Shown: positions 52,229-60,578 of the stretch, piece by piece | How positions within the stretch are numbered: position 1 is the stretch's first letter | How the letters are laid out: the number at the start of each line of letters is the position of its first letter | Assembly (NCBI RefSeq): GCF_001039005.1 | Contig: NZ_LDWR01000041.1 | Span: forward strand, 353,486 to 417,485 | From: Burkholderia cepacia | GTDB lineage: Bacteria; Pseudomonadota; Gammaproteobacteria; Burkholderiales; Burkholderiaceae | Reading direction: 5' to 3' | Length of the DNA stretch: 64,000 nt | Program-made: the position numbers and the translations under genes | Notes under the pieces: model-generated | Told to the model about the DNA's origin: nothing | Seen by the model: the letters and a program-made list of their open reading frames with translations, nothing else | Database searches by the model: none

Positions 52229-52420
52229 CGACAGAGTATTGTGGGGACCACCTCCCTGAGAGGTGTTGGGCATTAGCCAGCGCAACGGCTTGCACGCGAG
52301 ATCTAGACCCCTTCGTGCAAACACACTCAAGCAGCCGCTGCAGCAAGCCAAGCCACTTTTTTTGGTTCTCGCACAAGGAAGAAAAAAAGCGGCACGTCGA
52401 ACGACGTGCCGCTTTTTTAT
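52229..52420 (+). ncRNA. Candidate iron-responsive small RNA (BrrF-like) after hemP
   Basis: About 190 non-coding bases run from the hemP stop to a very strong terminator. They include a hairpin CACCTC/GAGGTG with loop CCTGA at about 52247-52263 and CT-rich single-stranded parts. From memory, Burkholderia cenocepacia BrrF is an iron-depletion-induced RNA located downstream of hemP that lowers TCA-cycle iron enzymes, including fumA; I could not verify sequence identity. It may be processed from the hemP transcript. Confidence 0.55.
52382..52419. terminator. Bidirectional rho-independent terminator
   Basis: AAAAAAAGCGGCACGTCG and CGACGTGCCGCTTTTTT form an 11-bp GC stem around AA with A and T runs on both sides. 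It can end the hemP/small-RNA transcript on the plus strand and the ftr operon on the minus strand. Confidence 0.92.
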
Positions 52421-52504
52421 TTGGGCGGCGAATACGTAACGCATTGCCACCCGTGTTCGTTGCTGCCGTCAATGTATGGCCGCCGAAGCGGCACACCTGC
52501 CGCT

Positions 52505-53902
52505 TCAGAAACCCCAGAACATCAACCACCAGGCGCTGTCGACGACGGCAAGCCCGACGGCAAACCATGCGAACGCCGCCAGCCGGCGCGGCCAGGCCGC
52601 GTAGCGCCCCGTCACCTTCCATGCGAGCCACGCACTCCATGCATTGGCGCCGACCAGGATCGCGACGCGCACATCGGTCGCCCAGCCGAGCGGCACATGC
52701 TCGGCGCGCAGCAACGACAGCGTCGTTGCCGACAGCCCGAGGAACACGCCCGCCCCTGCAATCGGAATCAGCGCCTGCGCGAGGTGATGCAGCCGCACGC
52801 GATCGAAGCGGCCGAGCATCAGCGTGGCACCGGCCAACAGCACCAGCAGCGCCGTGCCGTACACGAGCCCCGTGCCGACGATGTAGCTGACGATCAGCCC
52901 GCCGTCGAGCCAGGAAAACACGTCGTTGCGATCCGGGTAATGCGTGAGCAGGAACCACGGCGCATTGGTTTCGAGCGGCCACGTGATGTCACGGTCGATC
53001 AGCCAGCCTGCGAGCCATTGCTTGATCTGCACGAACCACGGGCTGACGGTCCAGTGGAACGCACCGATCGCGACGCCGAGCAGGCCGTACAGGATCAGCG
53101 CGGTGTCCCACGGGTTCGCCTTTTGCGCGCCGAGCGTAACGACTTCGTCGGACGGCGAGCGCAACGACAGCGAGATCGCATCGCGGTGTCCGCTGCAGCG
53201 GCCGCACATATGGCAGTCCGCCGCGCCCTTCATGTTGCGCAACGGCACGAGCGGCGCGCAGTTGATCGGAATCACGCGATGGCCGTGCTCGCCGTTCTTG
53301 TACGAACGGCGCCACGCATCCTCGTCGACCTTGTAGCGCATCGGCGCGAGCCGCGCGAGCAGCCCGAACACGCCGTTGACCGGGCACAGATACTTGCACC
53401 ACACGCGCTTCTCTCGGCCGTACAGCACGCCGATCACGATCGCGCCGACGGTCGAGCCGCCGAGCACGAACAGCACCGCGAGCGGGTACTGGTACACGCT
53501 TACCATCTGCCCGTAGATCGTCGTGATCCCGAACGCGACGAACGGCCAGCCGCCCCACCGTATCCAGCGCGGAATCGGGCCACCGCGCCCGAACTTGCTC
53601 GCGTATTCGGTAAGCGCGCCTTCCGGGCACAGCACGCCGCACCAGACGCGGCCGAGCATCACCATCGACAGCAGCACGAACGGCCACCAGATGCCCCAGA
53701 ACGCGAATTGCGCGATGAGCGTCAGGTTGTTCCACAGATGCGCGGAATCGTCCGGCAGCGGCAACACCGCCGGCACGATGATCAGGAACGCATAGACAGC
53801 GACAACGATCCACTGGATGCCGCGGATCAGCGCACCGTGGCGCTGCATCCACTGGCCGGCCTGCGCGAGCCAGCCCGGCTTGGCTGCGGCGACCACGCTC
53901 AT
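52505..53902 (-). CDS. ftrD: FtrD-type 4Fe-4S membrane protein of the ferrous iron uptake system
   Basis: A 465-residue inner-membrane polyferredoxin with about 8-9 helices, like NosR/NapH. CGVLCPEGALTEYASKF and CKYLCPVNGVFGLLAR are the CxxxCP motifs. A cluster-like CHMCGRC follows in GAADCHMCGRCSGHRDA, where the usual fourth Cys is His; INCAP may supply a ligand. In FtrABCD this subunit is thought to handle the electron from iron oxidation by FtrB. ATGA overlap with ftrC. Confidence 0.88.
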   Translation of the reverse strand: MSVVAAAKPGWLAQAGQWMQRHGALIRGIQWIVVAVYAFLIIVPAVLPLPDDSAHLWNNLTLIAQFAFWGIWWPFVLLSMVMLGRVWCGVLCPEGALTEYASKFGRGGPIPRWIRWGGWPFVAFGITTIYGQMVSVYQYPLAVLFVLGGSTVGAIVIGVLYGREKRVWCKYLCPVNGVFGLLARLAPMRYKVDEDAWRRSYKNGEHGHRVIPINCAPLVPLRNMKGAADCHMCGRCSGHRDAISLSLRSPSDEVVTLGAQKANPWDTALILYGLLGVAIGAFHWTVSPWFVQIKQWLAGWLIDRDITWPLETNAPWFLLTHYPDRNDVFSWLDGGLIVSYIVGTGLVYGTALLVLLAGATLMLGRFDRVRLHHLAQALIPIAGAGVFLGLSATTLSLLRAEHVPLGWATDVRVAILVGANAWSAWLAWKVTGRYAAWPRRLAAFAWFAVGLAVVDSAWWLMFWGF

Positions 53903-54741
53903 GCCGCGCGGCCCGCGGCGACGGCCGGACGACGGCTCGCGCGCTTCATCAACAGCCACACGACCGCCCAGTACACCGCATAGGCAACCAGGTTGGTCAG
54001 TGCCGGGTGCGCGCGATAACCGGTCAGCGTCGCGACGAGCGAGCCGAACGTGCTCGAATCATCGAGGATCGCGGACGTGTCCCACACCTGCGAAATGCCA
54101 AGCGGCAGGATTTCCTTGTCGATCAGCTTGTCGACGCCGGTCTGGAACAGGCCCGCGCCGAGGAACAGCAGCATCACTTCGGTGACGCGGAAGAAATACC
54201 GCCACGAGAAGTACTTGCCGCCGAGCTGCAGCAGATAGAACGTGAAGAACGCGAGGCCGAGGCCGATCACGACCGCGAGCATCTGGTTGCCGTCGACGTG
54301 GCCCGACTGGCCGAAACCGAGGCCGTACAGGAAGATCACCGTCTCGCTGCCTTCGCGCGCGATCGCGAGCGCGACCAGCACGGCGACGCCCCACCAGTTC
54401 GAATCGCGTGTGCTCTGCTGCAGCGATTGCTCCATGTCGCGCTTCAGCGTGCGGCCGTGCCGGCGCATCCACAGCACCATCTGCACGATCAGCACGCATG
54501 CGATCAGCACCATCGCCGTCTGGAAGTAGTCCTGCGCATCGCCGGACAACACTTCGGTGAAACCGACCAGCGCGGCGCCGAGGCCGATGGCCATCAGCAG
54601 GCCGGCGCCGACGCCACCCCACAGATAAGGCAGGCCGCGGCGCGCGTCGTCGTCGCCGTTTTTCAGCCATGCATAGAGAATGCCGACGACGAGCAGCGCT
54701 TCGACGCTCTCCCGCCAGACGATGAACAAGATCTGACCCAT
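53899..54741 (-). CDS. ftrC: FTR1 family iron permease
   Basis: A 280-residue, 7-helix iron permease. The two iron-binding motifs of the family are in VWRESVEALLVV (residues 8-19) and AREGSETVIFLYG. It moves iron, oxidised by its periplasmic partners, into the cytoplasm. It starts 57 bases after ftrB and overlaps ftrD by 4 bases. Confidence 0.94.
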   Translation of the reverse strand: MGQILFIVWRESVEALLVVGILYAWLKNGDDDARRGLPYLWGGVGAGLLMAIGLGAALVGFTEVLSGDAQDYFQTAMVLIACVLIVQMVLWMRRHGRTLKRDMEQSLQQSTRDSNWWGVAVLVALAIAREGSETVIFLYGLGFGQSGHVDGNQMLAVVIGLGLAFFTFYLLQLGGKYFSWRYFFRVTEVMLLFLGAGLFQTGVDKLIDKEILPLGISQVWDTSAILDDSSTFGSLVATLTGYRAHPALTNLVAYAVYWAVVWLLMKRASRRPAVAAGRAA

Positions 54742-54798
54742 CGATACCTCCTGACGCGCGGGGCAACGGACGTGTGGCCCGCACGCAGATAAAACGCG

Positions 54799-55131
54799 TT
54801 ACTTCGCGACGATCACGCCCTGTGCCTGCTGGTGGAAATCGTCGAAAAACTTGTATTCGCCCGGCGACAGCGGAGCGACGACCACGAACGAATCGGCGCC
54901 CGGCGCGAGCACCTTCTCCTTGCGCAGTTGCACGCTCTCGAATTCGGCGGCGCCCTTGCCGGTGTTCTTGATCTCGATCTTGAAGCGCTGGCCGGCCGGC
55001 ACTTCGATGCGGGCGGGATTCAGCTTGCCGTCCGTCATCTCGAGCTTGAACGTCGGCAGATCGGCAGCGTGCGCTGCGCCGGCAAGCCACAACGCAGCGG
55101 CTGCGGCAACGATTTTCTGGGGAATTTTCAT
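54799..55131 (-). CDS. ftrB: Periplasmic cupredoxin-domain protein FtrB
   Basis: A 110-residue protein with a signal peptide (IVAAAAALWLAGAAHAADLP) and a cupredoxin fold (LNPARIEVPAGQRFKIEIKN, then EYKFFDDFHQQAQGVIVAK). In FtrABCD, FtrB is the proposed ferrous iron oxidase. The usual copper-ligand set is not obvious: there is His in FHQQ but no clear Cys-X-His. The start at 55131 yields the signal peptide; the frame upstream overlaps ftrA. Confidence 0.88.
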   Translation of the reverse strand: MKIPQKIVAAAAALWLAGAAHAADLPTFKLEMTDGKLNPARIEVPAGQRFKIEIKNTGKGAAEFESVQLRKEKVLAPGADSFVVVAPLSPGEYKFFDDFHQQAQGVIVAK

Positions 55132-55186
55132 TCTGGGTTCTCTACGCCGACGGCGCGCCGAAGCGCGCCGTTCGTGATGCCACCGA

Positions 55187-55738
55187 TCAGTAACCGCCCT
55201 TCTTGCCGATACCGGCGAACGGGAAGTCGTACTCGAGGGTGATGGGCTTGAACCACGCGCCCACGCCCGTTTCCTTGTCGATGTGACGGCCGAACGCCAT
55301 GTGGCCCGACTGCATCGGCGGCTTGACGACCATCGACAGGTGATACTTGCCCGGCCCATTCAGCTTCACGTTGTCGCCGTAGTGCGGACCGTCGCTCGCG
55401 ACCATGCCCATCAGGTCACCTTCAGCCTTCCACTTCGTGTCGCCCTGCTTCGTCAGCTTGTACGTGACCTGCAGGTACGGCATCCAGTCGCCTTCCGCGA
55501 AACCCGTCGGGTTGTTCTTGACCGCATGGATGTCGGCCTCGAGGTGGATGTCGGAATCCGACGCCTTGCGCATCATCCCTTCCGGGTCCATCGTGATCGG
55601 CTGCAGGTACACCGCGCCGATTTCCATGCCGCCCTGGATCTGCTGCTTGCCGATCGGATATTCGGCAGCCGAGGCCGACATCGCGGCAAGCGCCGCCGCT
55701 ACCGCAACCGTCGTGCGGATGAACGAAGAACCCAACAT
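55187..55738 (-). CDS. ftrA: Periplasmic iron-binding protein FtrA (P19 family)
   Basis: A 183-residue periplasmic protein of the Tp34/P19 family, first gene of ftrABCD. After a signal peptide (TVAVAAALAAMSASAAEYPI) it has the family pieces GGMEIGAVYLQPITMDPEGM, DIHLEADIHAVKNNPTGF, and HYGDNVKLNGPGKYHLSMVV. His and Met residues for metal (MEIG, HLEADIH) are present. The ATG at 55738 has AAGGAG at the right distance; a GTG 6 bases upstream is an alternative. A Fur-like box is about 95 bases upstream. Confidence 0.92.
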   Translation of the reverse strand: MLGSSFIRTTVAVAAALAAMSASAAEYPIGKQQIQGGMEIGAVYLQPITMDPEGMMRKASDSDIHLEADIHAVKNNPTGFAEGDWMPYLQVTYKLTKQGDTKWKAEGDLMGMVASDGPHYGDNVKLNGPGKYHLSMVVKPPMQSGHMAFGRHIDKETGVGAWFKPITLEYDFPFAGIGKKGGY

Positions 55739-55830
55739 GGACACTCCTTGTTATTTGTCTGACTAAATGACAACGCACGAACCGCCGCCGGGGCGGCTCG
55801 CTGGAAACACTAACGCGACGAAGAACGTTA

Positions 55831-55854
55831 ATGCGAACAATTCTCAATAATTGC
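55831..55854. promoter_or_regulatory. Putative Fur box before ftrA
   Basis: ATGCGAACAATTCTCAATAATTGC contains GAACAATTCTCAATAATT, an AT-rich Fur-like core. It is placed in the ftrA promoter region, so iron repression is likely. Confidence 0.6.
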
Positions 55855-55964
55855 GGAGTTTAGCACCGAACCCGCTCCGGAACAAACGAGAAGCCGTGTA
55901 AACCCCTGATCCGACAAGGCTTACAGGCCCGTTAGTGCACCGTTTCGGTGACGCTTGGAAAGAT

Positions 55965-58055
55965 TTACCGGCCGCCGCTGATGTGGTCGCCGACATTCGC
56001 GCCGAACACGCGCTCGCGCAGCAGCGCAAGCTGGTCGCGGGTCGCGGCGGCCTTCTCGAACTCGAGGTTCTTCGCGTAGTCGGCCATCTGTTTCTCGAGG
56101 CGCTTGATTTCCTTCGCGAGCTGCTTTTCCGACATGTCCTCGAATTTCGCGCGCTGTTGCGCTTCCTTCAACTCCGCGCGCGCCTCGTCGGCGTTGTAGA
56201 CGCCGTCGATGATGTCCTTGATGCGCTTCACGACGCCGCGCGGCGTAATGCCCATTTTCTCGTTGTGCGCGACCTGCTTCGCGCGACGCCGCTCGGTCTC
56301 GCCGATTGCGCGCTTCATCGACTCGGTCATCGTATCGGCATAGAGAATCGCCTTGCCGTTCACGTTCCGCGCGGCGCGGCCGATCGTCTGGATCAGCGAG
56401 CGCTCGGCGCGCAGGAAGCCTTCCTTGTCCGCATCGAGGATCGCGACGAGCGACACTTCGGGAATATCAAGGCCCTCGCGCAGCAGGTTGATCCCGACCA
56501 GCACGTCGAACGTGCCGAGCCGCAGGTCGCGAATGATCTCGACCCGTTCGACCGTGTCGATGTCGCTGTGCAGATAACGCACCTTGACGCCATGGTCGGC
56601 CAGAAACTCGGTGAGTTGCTCGGCCATGCGCTTCGTCAGCACGGTGATCAGCACGCGCTCGCCGGCGTTCACGCGCGCGTTGATCTCGGTCAGCACGTCG
56701 TCGACCTGCGAGCTTGCCGGTCGCACTTCGATTTCCGGATCGACGAGCCCCGTCGGCCGCACGACCTGTTCGGCGATCTGCCCCGTCACGCGCTTCTCGT
56801 AGTCGGCCGGCGTGGCCGACACGAACACGACCTGGCGCATCTTGCGCTCGAACTCGGGGAACTTGAGCGGCCGGTTGTCGAGCGCCGACGGCAGGCGAAA
56901 CCCGTAATTGACGAGGTTTTCCTTGCGTGCGCGGTCGCCGTTGTACATGCCGTTCAACTGGCCGATCAGCACGTGCGATTCGTCGAGCAGCATCAGCGCG
57001 TCGGGCGGCAGGTAGTCGACGAGCGTCGGCGGCGGATCTCCAGGCTCGGCACCCGAGAAATGTCGCGAGTAGTTCTCGATGCCCTTGCAGAAGCCGAGCT
57101 CCTGCAGCATCTCGAGATCGAAGCGCGTGCGCTGCTCGAGGCGCTGCGCCTCGACGAGCTTGCCGTCGCGGTGGAAGAACTCGAGGCGTTCGCGCAATTC
57201 GTCCTTGATCGTCTCGACCGCGCGCATCACGGTGTCGCGCGGCGTCACGTAGTGCGACGACGGATACACGGTGAAGCGCGGAATCTTCTGCCGCACGCGT
57301 CCGGTCAGCGGGTCGAACAGGTGCAGCGTCTCGACCTCGTCGTCGAACAGTTCGACGCGCACGGCCATTTCGGCGTGTTCGGCCGGGAAGATGTCGATCG
57401 TGTCGCCGCGCACGCGGAACGTGCCGCGCTGGAAATCCTGCTCGTTGCGCGTGTATTGCATCGCGATCAGCCGCGCGATCACGTCGCGCTGGCCGAGCTT
57501 GTCGCCGATGCGCAGCGTCAGGATCATCTGGTGGTATTCGGACGGGTTGCCGATACCGTAGATCGCTGACACCGTCGCGACGATCACCACGTCGCGGCGC
57601 TCCATCAGGCTCTTCGTCGCCGACAGCCGCATCTGCTCGATGTGCTCGTTGATCGACGAATCCTTCTCGATGAACAGGTCGCGCTGCGGCACGTAGGCCT
57701 CAGGCTGGTAGTAGTCGTAGTACGAGACGAAGTACTCGACCGCGTTGCGCGGGAAGAACTCGCGGAACTCGGCATAGAGTTGTGCCGCGAGCGTCTTGTT
57801 CGGCGCGAACACGATCGCCGGGCGGCCGAGCCGCGCGATCGTGTTCGCCATCGTGAAGGTCTTGCCCGAACCCGTCACGCCGAGCAGCGTCTGGAAGGCA
57901 AGGCCGTCGCCGATGCCTTCGACGAGCGTCTCGATCGCGGTCGGCTGGTCGCCTGCGGGCGGATACGGTTGATACAGCTGGAACGGCGACCCTTCGAAGG
58001 TGACGAATTTGGATTCGTCGAGCGCGTCGCCTGCTTCGGCATGATGTTCGGACAT
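55965..58055 (-). CDS. uvrB: Excinuclease ABC subunit UvrB
   Basis: The DNA damage-verifying helicase of nucleotide excision repair, 696 residues. The Walker A GVTGSGKTFTMAN is near residue 50, the beta-hairpin region is YYDYYQPEAYVPQRD, helicase motif LLDESHVLIGQLNGMYNGD is in the middle, and the C-terminal UVR (UvrC-binding) part is LEKQMADYAKNLEFEKAAAT. The start at 58055 gives MSEHHAEAGDALD; a frame start 33 bases upstream is less likely. Confidence 0.97.
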   Translation of the reverse strand: MSEHHAEAGDALDESKFVTFEGSPFQLYQPYPPAGDQPTAIETLVEGIGDGLAFQTLLGVTGSGKTFTMANTIARLGRPAIVFAPNKTLAAQLYAEFREFFPRNAVEYFVSYYDYYQPEAYVPQRDLFIEKDSSINEHIEQMRLSATKSLMERRDVVIVATVSAIYGIGNPSEYHQMILTLRIGDKLGQRDVIARLIAMQYTRNEQDFQRGTFRVRGDTIDIFPAEHAEMAVRVELFDDEVETLHLFDPLTGRVRQKIPRFTVYPSSHYVTPRDTVMRAVETIKDELRERLEFFHRDGKLVEAQRLEQRTRFDLEMLQELGFCKGIENYSRHFSGAEPGDPPPTLVDYLPPDALMLLDESHVLIGQLNGMYNGDRARKENLVNYGFRLPSALDNRPLKFPEFERKMRQVVFVSATPADYEKRVTGQIAEQVVRPTGLVDPEIEVRPASSQVDDVLTEINARVNAGERVLITVLTKRMAEQLTEFLADHGVKVRYLHSDIDTVERVEIIRDLRLGTFDVLVGINLLREGLDIPEVSLVAILDADKEGFLRAERSLIQTIGRAARNVNGKAILYADTMTESMKRAIGETERRRAKQVAHNEKMGITPRGVVKRIKDIIDGVYNADEARAELKEAQQRAKFEDMSEKQLAKEIKRLEKQMADYAKNLEFEKAAATRDQLALLRERVFGANVGDHISGGR

Positions 58056-58195
58056 GGAATGCGGCTGGAGCGAGGGCAAAGGAGCCATTCTAGCGCTTCG
58101 CGGCCGCGCGAACTGCTGTCGGCTCCTGACGGCCGACGGCCGTCCGAAATCGCGATTCGCCGCCGAATCGCGCGCCCCCGCCTGCGCGAATTCGC

Positions 58196-58201
58196 TACAA
58201 T
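58196..58201 (+). promoter_or_regulatory. -10-like element before the aminotransferase gene
   Basis: TACAAT lies 106 bases before the start codon at 58307 (GAATTCGCTACAATATC). No clear -35 was seen. An inverted repeat CGCGATTCG/CGAATCGCG lies just before it, around 58151-58171. Confidence 0.35.
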
Positions 58202-58306
58202 ATCAGGCTGCTGCGCTTTCCGGCGTCGTGCCCATTGGCGCGCGGTCTACTGCGCCCGCACCGCCGGCTGAAAGCCTGACCCTATTTTCACAACTGCCGA
58301 ATCATC

Positions 58307-59506
58307 ATGTCGCTCTTCTCCGCTGTCCAGCTTGCTCCCCGCGACCCGATCCTGGGCCTGAACGAAGCCTTCAACGCCGATGCGCGTCCGACCAAGGTCA
58401 ACCTCGGCGTCGGCGTGTACACGAACGAAGAAGGCAAGATTCCGCTGCTGCGCGCGGTTCGCGAAGCGGAGAAGGTGCGTGTCGAGGCCGGCCTGCCGCG
58501 CGGCTACCTGCCGATCGACGGGATCGCCGCCTACGATGCGGCCGTGCAGAAGCTGCTGCTCGGCAACGATTCGCCGCTGATCGCAGCGGGCCGCGTGGTC
58601 ACGGCCCAGGCGCTGGGCGGCACGGGCGCGCTGAAGATCGGCGCCGATTTCCTGCGTACCGTGAACCCGAACGTGAAGGTCGCGATCAGCGATCCGAGCT
58701 GGGAAAACCACCGCGCGCTGTTCGAGGCGGCCGGCTTCGAAGTCGTCGCCTATCCGTATTACGACGCCGCCACCAACGGCGTGAACTTCGAAGGCATGCT
58801 GTCGGCGCTGAACGGCTATGCGGCAGGCACGGTCGTCGTGCTGCACGCGTGCTGCCACAACCCGACCGGCGTGGACCTGACCGAAGCGCAATGGCAACAG
58901 ATCGTCGACGTCGTGAAGGCGCGCAATCTCGTGCCGTTCCTCGACATCGCCTACCAGGGCTTTGGCGAGAACATCGAGGCCGATGCCGCCGCCGTCCGCC
59001 TGTTTGCGGCGGCCGACCTGAACGCATTCGTGTCGTCGTCGTTCTCGAAGTCGTTCTCGCTGTACGGCGAGCGCGTCGGCGCACTGTCGATCATCACGTC
59101 GAGCAAGGAAGAGGCCACGCGCGTGCTGTCGCAACTGAAGCGCGTGATCCGCACGAACTACTCGAACCCGCCGACCCATGGCGGCGCCGTGGTCGCAGCG
59201 GTGCTCGCGTCGCCGGAACTGCACGCTGCGTGGGTGCAGGAACTCGGTGAAATGCGCGATCGCATCCGTGCGATGCGCAACGGTCTCGTCGAGCGCCTGA
59301 AGGCAAGCGGCGTCGATCGCGACTTCAGCTTCATCAACGCACAGCGTGGGATGTTCTCGTATTCGGGCCTGACCACGGCGCAAGTCGATCGCCTGCGCGA
59401 CGAGTTCGGCATCTATGCGGTCGGCACCGGCCGGATCTGCGTCGCAGCGCTGAACACGCGCAACCTCGACGTGGTCGCCAATGCCGTCGCAGTCGTCCTG
59501 AAGTAA
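58307..59506 (+). CDS. tyrB: Aromatic/aspartate amino acid aminotransferase
   Basis: A 399-residue class I PLP aminotransferase. The pyridoxal Lys lies in SSSFSKSFSLYGERVG; HACCHNPTGVDLTEAQW and the late YSGLTTAQVDRLRDEFGIY are signature segments. The whole look is that of the AspC/TyrB group, so it may use both aspartate and aromatic amino acids. It is monocistronic with a strong terminator. Confidence 0.92.
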   Translation: MSLFSAVQLAPRDPILGLNEAFNADARPTKVNLGVGVYTNEEGKIPLLRAVREAEKVRVEAGLPRGYLPIDGIAAYDAAVQKLLLGNDSPLIAAGRVVTAQALGGTGALKIGADFLRTVNPNVKVAISDPSWENHRALFEAAGFEVVAYPYYDAATNGVNFEGMLSALNGYAAGTVVVLHACCHNPTGVDLTEAQWQQIVDVVKARNLVPFLDIAYQGFGENIEADAAAVRLFAAADLNAFVSSSFSKSFSLYGERVGALSIITSSKEEATRVLSQLKRVIRTNYSNPPTHGGAVVAAVLASPELHAAWVQELGEMRDRIRAMRNGLVERLKASGVDRDFSFINAQRGMFSYSGLTTAQVDRLRDEFGIYAVGTGRICVAALNTRNLDVVANAVAVVLK

Positions 59507-59555
59507 CTCGGCGCCAGCGGGCGGCAGCCGTCACCGGCCCCGCCCTGCCGAAATG

Positions 59556-59586
59556 AAAAACGCGCTCTCCGGAGCGCGTTTTTTTT
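59556..59586 (+). terminator. Rho-independent terminator after the aminotransferase
   Basis: AAAAACGCGCTCTCC and GGAGCGCGTTTTTTTT form a continuous hairpin with A and T runs; it could also end the minus-strand dehydrogenase gene. Confidence 0.9.
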
Positions 59587-59625
59587 GCCGTTCGCGCGCG
59601 GGCAGCCATGCTGCCCGCGCCCGCA

Positions 59626-60414
59626 TTACTGCATGAACCAGCCGTGGCTGACTACGAACGACTGGCCCGTGAGCGCCGCGCTCGGGAACGCCGACAGGAA
59701 CAGCACCGTCTGCGCGACGTCCTGCACCGTCGTGAATACGCCGTCGACCGTGTTGCCGAGCATCACCTTCTTGATCACTTCTTCCTCGCTGATGCCGAGC
59801 TCCTTCGCCTGCTCCGGAATCTGCTTGTCGACCAGCGGCGTGCGCACGAAGCCCGGACACACGACATGCGAGCGCACGTTGTGCTTCGCGCCTTCCTTCG
59901 CGAGCACGCGGGCGAGGCCGAGCAGCCCGTGCTTGGCCGTCACGTACGCCGACTTCAGCGGCGACGCTTCGTGCGAGTGCACCGAACCCATGTAGATCAC
60001 GACGCCGCCGCGATCGTCCTTGTACATGTGCTTGAGCGCGGCCTTCGTCGTCAGGAACGCGCCGTCGACGTGGATCGCCTGCATCTTCTTCCAGTCGGCG
60101 AACGAGTAGTTCTCGATCGGGTTGACGATCTGGATGCCCGCGTTCGACACGAGGATGTCGACCGAGCCGAACGCTTCGGCCACCTTGTCGATTCCGCTGT
60201 TCACGGCTTCCTCGTTCGTCACGTCCATCGCGACGCCAATGGCCTTGCCGCCCGCCTTGTTGATCTCGTCGGCGACCGCATTCGCGCCGTCCTGGTTCAG
60301 GTCGGCGATCGCGACGGCCGCGCCTGCCTTGGCGAGCTCGAGTGCGATTTCCTTGCCGATGCCGCTTGCGGCGCCCGTGACGACTGCGGTCTTGCCGTTC
60401 AGATCTGCTGCCAT
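59626..60414 (-). CDS. bdhA: 3-hydroxybutyrate dehydrogenase
   Basis: An SDR enzyme of 262 residues that interconverts 3-hydroxybutyrate and acetoacetate, used in PHB turnover. The NAD motif GAASGIGKEIA, NAGIQIVNPIENYSF, catalytic Ser in MGSVHSHEASPLKSAYVTAK (with Tyr and Lys), and the C-terminal LTGQSFVVSHGWFMQ are all typical of this enzyme. The start at 60414 has the MAADLNGKTAVVTG form; GGAG precedes it. Confidence 0.93.
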   Translation of the reverse strand: MAADLNGKTAVVTGAASGIGKEIALELAKAGAAVAIADLNQDGANAVADEINKAGGKAIGVAMDVTNEEAVNSGIDKVAEAFGSVDILVSNAGIQIVNPIENYSFADWKKMQAIHVDGAFLTTKAALKHMYKDDRGGVVIYMGSVHSHEASPLKSAYVTAKHGLLGLARVLAKEGAKHNVRSHVVCPGFVRTPLVDKQIPEQAKELGISEEEVIKKVMLGNTVDGVFTTVQDVAQTVLFLSAFPSAALTGQSFVVSHGWFMQ

Positions 60415-60578
60415 GTCCGTCTCCTCCCGTTGTCGGATCGATAAAGCATGCACCCGCCGCATCCGCTTTCGTCGAGCGACCGCGCCGGCGGGCCAGCCGT
60501 CATTGTGCACGATCGGCCCCGCCGTTCGCGCGCAAAACGTCTAAGCTTAAGGTCGGTTCGGTCACGCAGGAGATTCGC

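Noticed and set aside
58080..58135. LexA (SOS) box before uvrB
   Set aside because: CTGTCGGCTCCTGACG has a partial half-site only and does not match CTGT-N8-ACAG.
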